In this document: positions 41,229 through 54,718 of the stretch, piece after piece
How the letters are laid out: each line of letters starts with the position of its first letter
Position numbering within the stretch: the first letter of the stretch is position 1
DNA from: Polydrusus tereticollis
Taxonomy: Eukaryota > Arthropoda > Insecta > Coleoptera > Curculionidae
Direction: 5' to 3'
Assembly (NCBI GenBank): GCA_963920685.1
Contig: OY987326.1
Coordinates: 83,248,103 to 83,312,102 of the forward strand
Length of the DNA stretch: 64,000 nt
Notes under the pieces: generated by a model
Database searches by the model: none
Told to the model about the DNA's origin: nothing
What the model saw: the letters and a program-made list of their open reading frames with translations, nothing else
Position numbers and translations under genes: made by a program

Positions 41229-42565
41229 GTAAGTATTATAATATAATTCATTTAGAACCATATAGAAATGTTATTGCAATTTTACTAATACCTGAAATAT
41301 TTAAAATATTTGTGGTCAATTTGTCACCAAGGACGTGCAGTGAGTTAGTACAATGAGCAATGGCAGGCTCGGCGGAGGCAAAGCGCCACTGGCGATTTTT
41401 TTTTTGGGTCACGTCCAAATATTGAATTGACCTAAGACTAGATTTCGGTATCTGCCTACCTTTTTGTTTCCGACATGTTGAAAATAACTAACCTGAACCA
41501 TTCAAAAATGTTACATTTCGTTGCTTAAATTAACAGTTAAAAGCTGTCTATTAAAAAATTCGAAGATAGTTACAAGAAACTAAGATCCTGTTCAATTCAA
41601 AATGTTATAAATGTTTATTTGCAATACAAGATTTATTGGCTTACCGTTTATTAACTGTTCACTTAAATATTTTAGTTAATTAAATCAACATTTTCACAAT
41701 ATTGTAATTGAAACTTTAGGCTTTCGATTTAACACTCCGAGATCGTTGATTGAAAGTGTTTGGTTATTTGATTTGAAGTTCTTTAGATGTTGGATTAACA
41801 GTTCCAAAGTTTGGTATAGTGGATCCGTTAAGCATTGAGTCGAAAATTTGATAATTGATTTAAATTAAATAAATAATTTTGTTGTAATAGTATTCTTTTG
41901 AAAAGAATCTACTATAAGCAATTGTATATTGAAAATGCTATTTTTAGGTACCTACCTGTTTCCATAATATCCGTTTAAATGTCAAAAGATCCTTTATAGT
42001 TCATTTTTTTAAAGCGTACTATTTCTGCAAGACTATAGTTCTATTTAGTTTAAACCTATAAGTACATTTTCGTATCAATACTTTACAAATGGTGAACCTT
42101 ATTTAATTCTAACGGCTTAGAAAATTGTATTATATAAACACTTAAGTACAAAAGTAAAAAATAACAAATTATAAGTAATATAAATATTGTATTATAAACA
42201 GTTTTACATAAGCTTACATTATTTTGAGTTATAAATATTACTTTAGATTCATTATTGTTGAATAATTTAGTAATTTATTAGCTAATTTTATTCTTTGGAA
42301 TCAGACCTTAGATGATTTTGTGGTCTTCATCTGTCATGCTCTACTTTAAAGAAAATGAACTTAGCATGCCATTGGCAATTTCATCAATACATATAGGTAC
42401 ATACATTACGCATAATAGATATTTAGAAAAACCTACATTAGTATAAGCATCAGCATAACTGATAGGATAAACCCATAATTAAATTAAATTTCAAGTTAAG
42501 TAAAAAGGATCATCCAGTAACCCTTCTGATTCTTACGTATATAAGTAAATACAAAATATTTTGCA
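41229..42565. other. Probable intron, no gene recognised
   Basis: AT-rich sequence after the second exon. No coding motif or repeat structure is clear. Confidence 0.4.
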
Positions 42566-42569
42566 ACAC

Positions 42570-45500
42570 ATAATAATAATAATAATAATAATAGTAAATG
42601 TCTTTATTAAAATGAAATAGAGCATTTACAAATATTATTAGTAGGGGTGGCGCTACTCGCAGACTGCGCTATTATGTAGAACCACCACGAAAGTTAGGAA
42701 AAATTAAAATTACCTTTAAATAAATATAAACAAAATACATACTAATACATTGATAGATACGCGCGAGGAGGAGAACAAATTAGGCAGATGAGATATTTTT
42801 AATTTTTTATCGATTATTGACCATGTGCACCCTAAACTGCCTGTTAACGCTCCCGTGTCAGGAAGAGCCCGTATGGTGTGTGGTATGCTATTATATAGCT
42901 TAGCAGCATTGTAGCTAAATGACCTCTGAAACAAAGCAGTAGTGTGGCGGGGGATAGTATAAAAATCACAGTAGCGTGTATTACGCATATGAGTAGCACT
43001 ACGTTTAGAAACTTTGGAACTCAGATAGGAGGGAGATTGATTTAAATTGAATCTATATAAAAAACGTGCAAATTGTAGTCGAAATCGTTCGTCCAGGTTA
43101 AGCCAGCCAGAATCCGAGAAACTTACAGAAATGTGATCAAATTTACGTAAGTTATATCCAAATCGAACACAAGCATTTTGTAGTTTTTGTAAGCTTTCCT
43201 TGTCACGATTTAGAATGGCAGGCCAATACACGACGCTAGAATAGGCAACATATGACAGAATAAGACTATCACATAGTTTTAATTTAAGAGCTTTACTCAG
43301 AATATCTTTGTGCAAATATAGAGACCTCAACTTACAATATGAAGTTTGAATTATTTTAGAAACATGATTAGTGAAGCGCAAACCAACATCCATCCATAAG
43401 CCTAGGTTTTTGCAGGAAGTACTGGAAGTAATGACCTGATTATTACCAATAATTTTAAAATTGGGGTCTGAGATGAGTGCTTCTCTCTGATTCCCGAAAA
43501 CCAGCGACAGAGACATCACAAATGGTTGCTAAGTCAGTGTTAATCTTTTGAACTGCTAAGAGTGAGTCGGACAGGCAAAATGGAAGATAAATTTGAGTGT
43601 CGTCCGCATATTGGTGAGATGAACATGACTTTAAATAATTGCAGAAATCAGCGGTGTAGATCAAGAACAGCATAGGCCCAATTATGCTGCCCTGCGGGAC
43701 ACCCTGCACTAGTGTAACAGCATCCGAGCACACATTGTTAATACACACCTTCTGAGTTATATCCAGCAAATAGTTTTTAAAAAAATTCACAGCATTATTA
43801 TCGAATCCAAAATATTTTAGTTTTGTGCAAAGAATCTGATGACTTAAGGTATCGAATGCCTTACTATAATCGAGTAAAATGAGGCATGTATTTAGTTTGG
43901 CATCCATCGCCCTAAAAATGTCGTCAGTAACTTTAAGAAGAGCGGATGTCGTGCTGTGATTAGCACGGAAACCAGACTGAGTTAACGGGAGAATATTGTT
44001 ATTATTTAGGAAGTCATTAACCTGCATTGTTACACATTTTTCAAGAACTTTAGAGAAAGTGGATAGCAAACTTATTGGCCTGAAATCGGTAATAGAAGAG
44101 GGGTTAGATTTCTTTGGAACGGGGACAACATGTGCACTCTTCCAAGCAGCGGGAAAGGTCCCAGTGGTAAGGCACTTATTTATAATGAATGTGATATGGG
44201 GGGTTAAAAAGGGTATAGCATAAATAATCATTTTTAAATTAATTTGGTCCGGCCCCATTGCAGTTGACTTAATACTATTGAAATTTTTTTCGATGGAATC
44301 CACGTTCACCTCACAAAATTTAAACCTTTCATTTAAACCGGGCATTAGTTTATCAACATAGTTTTGAGAAATGAACTGATTGTCACCGTTGTCAGTCACA
44401 TCGCTAGCCGCGAAAGCCAAATTAAAGTCGTTGGGGCCAGCGATATTGTCTTGACAAGCCGAATCTGTTGGAATGACATTAAGCCAGCGCAAGAATTTCC
44501 AAAAGTTACTAGGGTCTGTCCTGAATTTATGGTTTAAGAATGCCTTTTTTTCTGCACGAAGGCAGGTATTAACAAAATTGCGCATTTCCTTATAGTCCAG
44601 CCATGAAGCATCAGTTTTAGTTTGTCTATATTTAAGATGGGCCCTTCTTTTAAGCCTTATCATTAATTTGAGATTCTCGGTCAGCCATGGGGCAGGGCGT
44701 TTCTTTATCCTGACAGTTTTTAGTGGGGCATGAGTGTTATACAACAAAATTATATTATTATTTAAGAAATTTACTGCATCATCAATATTATCAAAATCAA
44801 ATATACTCTCCCAGTTGAGAAGGCCAAGGTCAACAAGAAAATCATTCATATTAAAATTAGAAAAGTCTCGATAAGTCCTATAGATCGTCGGCTGGCGTTC
44901 CTTTTTAATTTTCAACGAACAGCTTACTAGGCAATGATCAGAGATTTCGTCCATTTTCAGAACCTCCACGTTGCTACAAAAGGCAATCGAGGACGTAATG
45001 ATAATATCAATAAGAGTACTTGAGTTATCGGTTATTCTGGTAGGCTCGACAATGATTTGGTGAAGGCCATATTTGTTAAGTAAGCTGTTTAGTTGCAGAT
45101 AACCCGGAGCAATTTTGTTTAGAAAATCCACATTGAAGTCTCCCCCAAAAGTAACAAAATCGTAATCAGGAATCAGGGAGGTAAGGACAGTTTCAAGGTC
45201 ATACAAGCAGTTCAGCAAGTTAGCGGAAGGGGGTCTATACAAAGTTCCTAAACATATCTTTTTACCAGCAATCTTAGTACTAACCCACAACTGCTCTAGT
45301 TCTCTCCGATCATATCAGTGGAATAGCCAAAACTTTAAATTTTAAATTACTTTTGTAATAAAATGCAACACCCCCACCACGACCAATACGGTCACCGCGG
45401 ATGATATTATAGCCATTTAAGCTAATAGAGTTATCCAAAATCTGTTGATTAAGCCAGGTCTCAGAAAGGCCCACAATATCATAATCGGTGTCCGAGATGA

Positions 45501-45640
45501 ATTCAGCAAACAGCGCAAAATGTGCACACAATGAACGGACATTAAGATAAAAAAAAGACACCGCCTTATTAAGCATATTAGGTATAGCGTATCTAAGAAA
45601 CTTAAAACAAGTAAATTAGGTAGGTACATAATATGATAAA
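42570..45640 (-). mobile_element. Nearly full-length CR1-type LINE
   Basis: A minus-strand element with endonuclease, RT and an (ATT)n 3' tail (42569-42591 on the + strand) preceded by AATAAAGACATTTACT. A similar 3' end on the + strand at 58580-58636 suggests several members of this family. ORF1 is not seen upstream of 45640. Confidence 0.85.
42716..45629 (-). pseudogene. LINE endonuclease-reverse transcriptase, two frameshifts
   Basis: The apurinic-type endonuclease starts near 45576 with FYLNVRSLCAHFALF, DIVGLSETWLN and GRGGGVAFYYK. After a one-base shift near 45305 it continues LGTLYRPP, TFGGDFNVDFL and EISDHCLVSCS with the catalytic Asp-His. RT motifs follow: FRPISLLSTFSKVLEKC, SGFRANHSTTSALL, LLDYSKAFDTLSH, VQGVPQGSIIGPMLFLIYTAD and HQYADDTQIYLPF. 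A second lesion near 43500 displaces the C-terminal region (FGNQREALISDPN to NVLVCILFI). Catalytic residues survive but the two shifts prevent a full product. Confidence 0.87.
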
Positions 45641-46450
45641 ATGAACACAGCTAACCTAAAGCAGAAAACTTTTTAAAGTAAAGTTAAGTTTGAATAATAA
45701 TTTAAATCTTGATTTTTACGAGTTTTGGATGATTTTAAGCAAATTAATTAATGGTAAATAAGTTACCAACTAATATTTCTTACCTTATAAATCTAATAAA
45801 TTATAACAACACTCCCCGCTTTCAAACTCCAAACTTCACTAGAATGCAATGGCGTCGTGTGTACACACATCATACGTCGACAAGCGACAGAAGACAAGTG
45901 CGATACAAGAAGGGCGACTGATTTAAACAATTAACACTTTAAGATAATGTTGTTATTATTTCACTCAACGTCTTCGCTAGCATCAACTCAACAAGTTATA
46001 TGATATTTGCTTTAATGGAAAAGTAATCATTGAATCAAAAATTTAATTATTGTTCCAACAGTTAAAGTATAACGAATTTAAAACGTTGCTTTAAACGCGT
46101 AAAAATAATTACCCCAATGGTTTTTTAATTGAAACAAACATCTCATCGTTGACAGTCACGTGACTGTTGAATTAACCAATTTAGTTTTCTCAGTGTATCA
46201 TGTAGATATATAATATATGCCACACATGCCCTTTCTTTTCACTAGTTTAACCTAAATTAATATAAATATTAAAACTAGACTATTATTTTTGTTTCCAATA
46301 ACTAATTTATTGTCATATTTGTTATAGTTTTATACTTTTGAGGCTTTTATTAGTTAAATGGGAGATTTTGTAGTTTGTAATTTCACAACATTTTAGTTAA
46401 TTACTCAAAAAACAAATTTATTTAAAAACAAAATTAATCAAATTTAGAAG
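45641..46450. other. No gene recognised
   Basis: May include 5' UTR of the LINE. No coding motif is seen. Confidence 0.4.
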
Positions 46451-46457
46451 AAAAATC

Positions 46458-46525
46458 TCTCATTAGCGACCATCGGGGAATCAAGTGATGGTCGGTTAAC
46501 AGGGGGGGTCGGTTAATAGAGAAAA
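46458..46525. repeat. Pogo/Tigger-like terminal fragment
   Basis: Contains GGTCGGTTAACAGGGGGGGT and CGGTTAATAGAG, the style of subterminal repeats seen at the ends of Tigger-type elements and similar to 51140-51265. It could be the other end of the Tigger at 50440-51276, separated by nested insertions. Confidence 0.4.
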
Positions 46526-46879
46526 ATTAAAACAGCTGCCTTGCATTATACAGTGTTTGTTTATTAATAAGCATATTCATATGTAAGTAATTTTAAATAT
46601 TTTTGTTTAAACTTATCATAAGTAAAATTAAATGAGATGAAGCCAATTTACCAATATGTGTATACTGCACGTACAGGGTGATTGTTTATATTTTACTAGA
46701 TGGATATCTCGGTTAATGTTGGTCTTACAAATAAGTTTAAATTAGCAATTTTAAAGTATTTTTAATGGGTATTCAGAATCCGTTCTCGGAAAAAAACAAA
46801 AAAGCATCAGGAACTTAAAATTCTTAAGTGACCTGGTATTTTTAAATGAATGAAAATGAATGAAAAAAGATGTATTTTA

Positions 46880-49368
46880 TACAGGGTGTTATGGAAATGA
46901 CTTATTATATTTTAAGGGGCCACTCCTGGGGTGGCCTAGAGTTACACTTGATAGTTTTTTTTTCTAAAATCGGAAGTATTTTGAATTTTGTAAAATACCT
47001 TAAAACCGGACCATCTGTGCCTCTATGAAAGTTCATTACCCCTAAACACGTGTTTTTGACATGACAAATTGGCGGAATTTCTACAGACAGCTGATTACCT
47101 TGCGACGTTGCCAAGTATTCGGGAAAATCTTTTTTTTAGGTTTTTTAAAAAAGATTAAATCAAGAACTATACTGCGATTTCAATTAAACAAGCCTTATTC
47201 AATAGGTATAGTTTTTACTCACCCCATGAAATTGTATTGCTATCATAATACTTCGCTGAGTAAAAATCGTAGATACCAACAACAAGCCCTATGTCTGGAA
47301 ATTTACACAGATAAACTATCACATCACAAAACATTCCCATCACATGTGTATTATTATATAAAGTGGGCTTTAATTAATAACAACGAAATTCATATTTAGT
47401 CTTTAATCTTGTAAAACTTTTGTGCAAATGATTATAAACAAATCTACTACTTTCTTGATAACAATACCTTCGCCATGTCTAGAATCACTCTCATAACATA
47501 AATTCAGAGGGCGCCACGTATCTCAACCACAGAATAACAAGAACAAGCAATATATCTATCATGTATCACATTATTCAACAACTATACACTCCAGCAGCAA
47601 AACGCAAACAAATTTTATGCCGTTGCAAGTAAATGAATAATAAGAAATGATATTAAAAACAAATTTATGAAGCCATTGACTTTGAACTGCTCAGTACCCA
47701 ATCACAGAACAGCAACAAATCACATTTCCCGCCCCCTGGACTATCGTGTTTAAATGTTGTGTGTCCAGTTAAGAGGACTGGATTGGATACCGTAATTATT
47801 ATTCTTAATTGCAATGGCCACCTGTCTTGACGACAATCAACCAGCTATTATCATTACCAAGAAGAACAGAAGTCACAGAAGAAGAGAAAGAACATAACCG
47901 TAACGTTATTTGTTGAATTTAAATTGTTCTTTCCGTGAGTTTTTGAGGTCCTTTTTTTGAAAACAAAAAATTGAGCTGTTCAATCAATTACTTTCTAAAA
48001 ATTATTAGCAAAAAGGGCTTACAAGTGCTTCGAGGTTCCTGAAGGGTTTCAGGCTATTTTAAACTAAAGTGGTCCCTACTACCCATCTGAAAAATCTACG
48101 TGGATACACATACCAAAGGAAAGGTGTAAAATTTTAGTTAGATAGTCTAAACCGTTAATTTTAAATAAACTAATACTTTATCCATACCTGCACTAAACAC
48201 GATTCGGTGGCCCTACTTAAAAGGCAATTACATTATAAAAATATTGGATAACTTAGATACCAAGCCCTTGATATTTACAATACATTTAAATACTTTTATT
48301 TGAGTGGGTAGGTATACAACTCTGCATTCTACTTATACATTTTTTTAGAGCAAATAGTGCCAATATAAAACTTCTTTTGAATAGTTTGTGGTCAGTAAAT
48401 ATTAGTTACGACTAGTAATGCACAAGCCTTCTTAAACAATGCGAGTGCAACAAAGTGGGTCAACATTTTTTTCCGAGGGCCCTCTCAAAAATGGTCGTTT
48501 TATTTTTTTATGGATATTGCCTTTCTAAAGTATTAAAACTCAAGACTCATCTGTAACATTAAATATGTATGCTGCTATCCTATTCTAACACCTAGAAATT
48601 CCTAAATTGATATCATTTTATAACATTTTTTAAATTAACTCATTTAAATCGCGCGCCAATTGAAAATGACGACCAATCGGCTTAGCGAGCGTTTGACCGC
48701 ATCTGATTGGCTGATTTACATAACCGTATCAAACGTGTGTCTGGCCAAAACGCGTTGTTTTCAATCCGGATTTTGTTATAAAGTATTGTCTATAACTAGT
48801 AATTTCTTGTATTAATAACACAGAATTAAAGAGCTAATAACTTGATAATGTCCCGAACAGTTAATGTGTTGTTAAAGTGAATAAATGTCCCGCTAGAATC
48901 ATTTGAAATGGTAACGGTATAACGTGGATTTCTTGCCGATATGTTTTTTATTTCAAGGTATGTACAAATAAAACTAGAGCAATACGTAGACAATTTTTCG
49001 TGTAATAGGGTAGAAACTAAAGCATATTAAAGTTAAGTAGAAAAAATTAAATATTCAAAAAAGGTTATCTGATGAAACTGATGTAGTAAATGTGGCAACA
49101 CTGCTCAAAACACATGTTTTGGGCTGACGATATCTAAAGACAATATCTGACAGTAACTGTCAGATTTTTGTCAACAATATTTTTTTTGACAAGTAGTACG
49201 AATCAGCTGTTTGATCATTGGCGCGTAGGTGTTTTGAGCTAAATTTTTGAAGGCATTTTTCTCGAATTTCTAGCTTCGAGCGCCATTTAACGCAATTTTT
49301 CCCCAATTCGGCTCGACCTATAGATTTACGGGTTAAAAAATAATAAGTCATTTCCATAACACCCTGTA
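46880..49368. mobile_element. 2.5 kb DNA element without transposase
   Basis: Inverted ends of about 35 bp: TACAGGGTGTTATGGAAATG at 46880 and its complement ending at 49368. The interior (about 2.4 kb) has no recognisable coding sequence; an open frame at 47061-47399 shows no known motif. The CAGGGTG ends suggest the same IS630/mariner-like class as the foldbacks. It may be a non-autonomous element with captured sequence. Confidence 0.55.
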
Positions 49369-49930
49369 TTTTAATCGCTAGATGTCGTTCTTCTGAGTTC
49401 AAATATATATAGGTTATTATGGTGATTTTTGTTAATTTTCGAAAAAAATAGACATTTTCGTATAAATCTAAGGCGGCGGTGGAAGCCTATAGGACCACGC
49501 TGATTTGTTTTTATCAAAGTAGCCATGGATAATGAAACAAAGAAATTTAGTTTAATTCAATTATTGATAAGGTAGGGCTGTGTACATTTTTTGAATTTAG
49601 AGAGACAAACAATCGTTTTTGTGTATTATGTGTATATATAATTTTTAAAAAATTATTATAGAGCAGAGCGCTTTTGGCCTTAGGCCATCATCAGTGCTTC
49701 TTTGTCAGGAAACAGGAGTACTTCATTAATACAAAATATTTTCTCTCTAAGTGGGCCATTAACCCCCCGATGCAAAAACTGATTTATAAAACAATCAACA
49801 CGTAAAATTGTAAACGACAAATATATGGAACCACTTTTTAAGATTTCAATCAATGATTAACATTTTTCTATTTTCCTTTTTATTTTCGTTCCACGTGGAA
49901 ACGTGGTTTCAAATCGAAATTTGACGGTTA
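49369..49930. other. Decayed repeat region, no gene
   Basis: Mostly unassigned; includes the degraded hammerhead at 49662-49698. Confidence 0.4.
49662..49698 (-). ncRNA. Hammerhead motif with mutated GAAA box
   Basis: Minus strand: AGCA, CTGATGA, stem II GGCC-TAA-GGCC, AAAA in place of GAAA, palindromic stem III GCGC, TC, TGCT. Stems I (4 bp) and II (4 bp) are intact, but the catalytic G of the second box is A, which should abolish cleavage. Confidence 0.6.
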
Positions 49931-49934
49931 TGAA

Positions 49935-50310
49935 TATGATCTCTCCAAAAATGCAAACTTTTGTTAAACCGGATATGACTTGAAAGCCGGAAATATGGTA
50001 CTTCCGGTTTAACCGGAAGTTGGTATTTTTGGGAAGATAATAAAAAAGTAAGATAGGGACATGTAAGCCGTTTTGCTCTATGGCATATCGTTAGAAAGCT
50101 AGAACGCTGTCAAAGTTCAAAAATGTCATTTTTTCAAGAGTCGATATATCGAAAGCTATTAGGTGTAGAGTGTATACCTATAATGCACTTAATGAAAAAT
50201 AATTGTAATTTTATGTGCAATCCAAAAATATTCTAAGATATAGGGTGTTCCATTTAAAAAAAAAATGTAACTCTATGACCCCTACTTTTTGGGCGCACCC
50301 TGTATAATTC
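49935..50310. repeat. Dispersed repeat, partner of 9604-10060
   Basis: Inverted copy of the repeat beside the Crypton. Shared blocks include AACCGGAAGTTGGTATTTTT, GGGACATGTAAGCCGTTTTG and AATGCACTTAATGAAAAATA. It ends GCACCCTGTATA at about 50305. Confidence 0.65.
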
Positions 50311-50439
50311 AAAATATTTTTAAAATGTTGGCCTAATGTCTCCTTATGACTCTGCTAATAAAAAATATTAAAAAGTTGAGTAGTTTAGATGCTATGGAAT
50401 CCTGCGTTGAGAGTGGGCCACCCTGTATTATATAATGTA

Positions 50440-51276
50440 CTGTATGTTTGATTTGAAATTCTTATTTTTTAAAATAATTAGAAATTAATGGTTGTCTCAT
50501 ATGCATTTTAAAATTCTGCATAATGCCTTGGTCCAAAAGTTGGCAATGTGAGGTAGTGTCGGTGGAACAAAAATAAGTTTGTCATCATCCAGTGCAATTT
50601 TGGGATGAGACGTTGCATTATCCAGAAACAATACCACTCTTCTATTCTGCTTCTTCATCTTGGTATGAAATCTGTGAAGCCATAATGTCTGCTGTCATCC
50701 ACGCCTTTTTGTTTGAGACCCATTGAAGAGGTACCTTATCGAACTGTGCGCCGTTAACATCGAAGATTTTTGTTTTTACCTATAATAAAGTGATTCTTCC
50801 TTCTCACCTCGTACAGAACAAAATTGTAAATCGTTGTTTTGCTGTTTTTTTTTTCAGTACACTTGTCATCTTCCAATGTATATGTTCTTGTTGGCAATGC
50901 ACGATAGTAAAGACCTGTCTCATCTGCATTAAATGCATCCCTTGAGGCATATAATCCTTTTAAATGGTCAATAGCCTTTCTTTCCAAGCAGTTACGTCTT
51001 TAATATTGATAACGGCAGTAAAGTAATTAGTGTGTGTATCTATATTCGTTAAGAATTGTCGGGTTGGGTTTTACTGCCCCTAATGGAGGGTGTTTTTAGC
51101 ATTAAAATTTTCTAAAAATTCCAATGATAAGTGCCAGTGGTCGTTTAACAGATGGGTCGGTAAAGAGGAGTATAAAATAATGGGATTCCCATTTTTAAAC
51201 ATGGGGAATTCATAAACGGTCGTTTAACGCAGGTGGTCACTTTATAGAGGCGGTCGCAAACAGAGGTTTTACTATA
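50440..51276 (-). mobile_element. Tigger/pogo-type element remnant
   Basis: The 5' terminal region at about 51140-51276 has GTCGTTTAACGCAGGTGGTC, ATAGAGGCGGTCGCAAACAG and AGGTTTTACTAT, the usual pattern of pogo/Tigger ends. A broken transposase lies downstream on the minus strand. Confidence 0.7.
50500..50990 (-). pseudogene. Tigger/pogo DDE transposase fragment
   Basis: Minus-strand FNADETGLYYRALPTRTY holds the first catalytic Asp. It is followed by FVLYEVRRKNHFIIGKNKN, PLQWVSNKKAWMTADI after a frameshift, and DTTSHCQLLDQGIMQNFK, the block that follows the second catalytic Asp in pogo-type enzymes. Several stops are present and the N-terminal CENP-B-like DNA-binding domain is absent. Confidence 0.78.
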
Positions 51277-54200
51277 ACAAATAGTTTAGAAAAATGAAAA
51301 AAAAAAAATTCATTTATAAGTGCTGCTCCACGTGTTCTCTTTCATTTTTATTGCACTTAATATAATATATTATACTCTTTCTTTATGTCCTTTAATATTT
51401 AACATAATGGCTCTATTGTTTTTCAGTGAATTACTTAAACCAGGGAATAACTAATTTAAATTAGAAAAACAATAAAGACATTCTCTTAAAAAAAAAATTA
51501 AATTGTTTGTTATTTGTATATTTGGTTTATTTTATTTCTAAATACATTTATAGTTCCTAGGTTTTAGAAACTAACTAAAATGTTGTGGGTTTACGAACCA
51601 CAAAATCAATCGCTTATCTATCCATCCAGTAAATATCTCAAAAGTGTAAAACGATAGCAACTATGACAATAAGTTAATTATTATTGGAAACAAAAGTAAT
51701 AATCCAATTTTATTGATATTTATATTAATTTGTCTTGCCTTGGCACTTTGTAGGAAAGAAAACGAATATGTTAGAAAGCATATAATTGTGAAAAGCACAC
51801 TGAATAATAAACAAAACAGCGGTAATAAAAGTAGTATAATAGTAATAGTAGTAAATGCTGTACGGGAATACAATTTAAAAATTATTTTAAGTAGATACTT
51901 AATTAAAGAACTGAATTTGGGTAGTTGGCAAACAATTGTTGCAAAGCTACACATTGTACCCTTGTTTCTCTTCACGAACTTACACTTTACACACAATACA
52001 CCCGAAAAATACTGTGCAAATAAAGAATAAAGAGACGACCAGCTCTGGACAACATAATCGTCAAATATAAAAAAATTCGTAGAAATCCGACGTATGGCGT
52101 ATAAATTACGCTTCCGCGAAACGATTTTTCGAGGTGCATGCCGGAAACATTCTTAGGTTGCTTGACGATTAGCTTTAATTTTTGACTGGAGGGAGTTCAG
52201 TGGTTGCAGACCGCTAAGTTAGTGATGAGAAAATCGAATGATTTTCAGAATCGAATACACTGTACTCGAATACTTTTGAGTTAAATACAAAGAATCGAAT
52301 AATAAATATTCCGATTTCCGCTATACTTATCAATACAAAATTATCCTGCGCATTCCTCATTCGCTAAATATATGTGCTAGAAAAGAAATTGTGGAATCTA
52401 GAACATAACACTGTATTATGTGTTGCCAGAATTTAAGCGCTCACGATCGGAGTCACTTCTTCGCAATGCTATGCCAAATAATAAAAATATAAAATAATCT
52501 ACGCTACTGTAAATAGGATTATTTGAGGCGACGCTAATTTTGTCGATTCATAATTCACTTAAATTCAGCACATTTCTCTTCCTATCTTACCTACATTAAC
52601 ATTGCATAATATTCTAATCTCGCATAATCGTCAGCATCTCGCTCGCTGACACACGCGACCTGCAACCCGCAAGAATTTATTTTATGGTTTTCCAATAAAT
52701 ACAGGTATTCGGTTTTATTTTCCTGGTTTAGTTCAAATGGACCAAGTGGCGTCCAAAGCATGCCAACGACGAAAAGAAGTTAGTGAAAATGTATATCTTC
52801 GGACTACGACCTAGTACCACTGCAACTAAGAACTACCGTTTGCGCTATATGACAACCCATTACATAAAAAAGTTGCCATAAAATATATAATTAAATATTT
52901 TTTTTTCATTTAAAATAAATAACAAAAGTAGTACAACATTCCTTATTTCTGGACGCTTGAAAACTAATTTATTATGTAAGCCAATCCAAATGTACTAGTA
53001 GGACAAATCACTATGTTTGTGGTACTATAAGGATCATTTTTGATTTTTGAAACGTATCTCGTGTCGAGTAAAATTAAAGGCCAATAACTTACTGACCCTT
53101 ACCAATAATTAAAAAACAAGTCGGATCCTGGCTCAATTACTACTGTAAATAGGTATGCGATAAGGTTGACTGATTATTATTGCAAGAGTTGTTTAAAAAT
53201 CCTGACAATCGAGAATCAGTATTGGAAAATATTAACCTTATCCCTGTAAAATCTGTATAAATTCCGAAACGTTTTTGCTATAAATTATTCGTTAGGTGTT
53301 CCTGATTACCTTGTACCAGACCCATAGGTATAAGTTTAAACTAATTAATTTTAATTAATTTCCTAAGTAGACTATTAAGAGAGCGGGTATATAACTTTAA
53401 AATTTATTGTTATTTAGAAGGTAATCGTAAAACATTTCCAGAAAATTAATTAAGAGTAAAAAGAAATGGGTTAACTTCAAAAATAATTTCCGGCCATGAT
53501 TAAAATTAGAAGGGGAAAGTTGCAGAAACATTTAACGGGAAAATAAATGATAGGAAATTTAGATTAGATGCTTAAAAAGTGCACAGTCATGATAATGCCT
53601 GTGCTAAGGTTACTAGAAGTTTTATTAAATTTAATTATGAAACTTGGGGCGGTTGAAGAACATTTAGGTATTTATATTGAGTACGCTTAAATTTGTATTT
53701 TTAACTCGCGTAATTTTGTATGATATATTTTCACTTCAGAATTTCTGGATTAGGTTACCTCAACATCTCAACATCTCCAAGGGGGCGATTATATTGTAGC
53801 TGAGATAAACAAAGAGAGTCAGAGAGTCATGATACTAGCATCAACGAATGTGACTAGAATATTACATGCAATGGAGTGTTATAATTAACATGGGGGTCGG
53901 TATTAACCTGAAGGGATGGTAAGATAAAATGAGAATTTAAAGTATGTTCACCAACTTTACCCTTTTAATTTCCCAAACTAGCTCATCAGGGTGGGTTCAC
54001 TGGATTTCATATCCGGTCCTGTCCAATACCATGATACTACCAAAAAGCATTACTACCATACTTACTTCTTACAGACCATGGAACATCAAGCTAATAACAT
54101 ATAAAGGGCGCCAGACAGTTTTTTCTATAAGCAAAACTGACAAAAAGAATAAAAAATATATAGGCAAAGGACCACAAATAGGCAAATCAAACACAAGCTA

Positions 54201-54378
54201 AGCTTGACTGGTTTATATTTATAAAAAAAGCTACCCTGTAATTGGGCGACGCCCTTAAATAATAGGGTGTGATTTAAAGGGTCATAAGACTAATAAGGCA
54301 AAATATAACCTAGGAATTCTTAATTCCAAAATAACAGAAATGCTCTATAAGCAATATTTCAAAGAAATTTTCAATAAA
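51277..54378. other. No gene recognised over ~3.1 kb
   Basis: Open frames at 51661-51996 and 51713-52030 overlap on opposite strands and have no known motif. 52040-52800 is less AT-rich but shows no codon-like pattern. No inverted repeats were noticed. Confidence 0.35.
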
Positions 54379-54388
54379 TTAGTAAAAT
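54379..54388. repeat. 10-bp target duplication, left copy
   Basis: TTAGTAAAAT, repeated at 56058-56067, flanking the second PLE. Confidence 0.75.
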
Positions 54389-54499
54389 GATTTGATCGAA
54401 TCAGCCGATACTTGGTGGAGATCCATAATTAATTACGGGTAAACAGAAAAACAGGAGTTTTACTGGTAAATTTCCACTGTATTACATCAAATAAATTGA

Positions 54500-54535
54500 C
54501 TTGTTTCGCTACACAGTAGCTTCTTCAGAATAAAG
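54500..54535 (-). ncRNA. Hammerhead motif, left arm
   Basis: Minus strand: CTGAAGA, stem II GCTAC-TGT-GTAGC, GAAA, then CAAG in the stem III position (the self-complement is broken relative to CATG in the right arm), TC. Stem I is weak. Confidence 0.55.
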
Positions 54536-54718
54536 TGTGTGAATGATGCAAAATTGAGGTTTAAAGTAAAAGGTAATTAAAGACAGGTAAATTGGTAGAG
54601 CAGTAATAAATATGGGGTTTTGCGGTAAATAATTATTACAAATCTAAATAACATTATTGAATACAAAGATACTAGAGATTTAATACAGAAATGATTATAA
54701 AAAGGGGTATACAGTTGG

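Noticed and set aside
41045..41251. Minus-strand open frame over the second host exon
   Set aside because: The + strand has consensus splice sites and continues the receptor frame; the minus frame is its shadow.
51661..52030. Gene in overlapping frames on both strands
   Set aside because: Neither frame has recognisable motifs, and low-complexity AT-rich composition explains both.
53255..53310. Another hammerhead (ATTCCGAAACG)
   Set aside because: A GAAAC box is present, but no CUGANGA box lies at a suitable distance.
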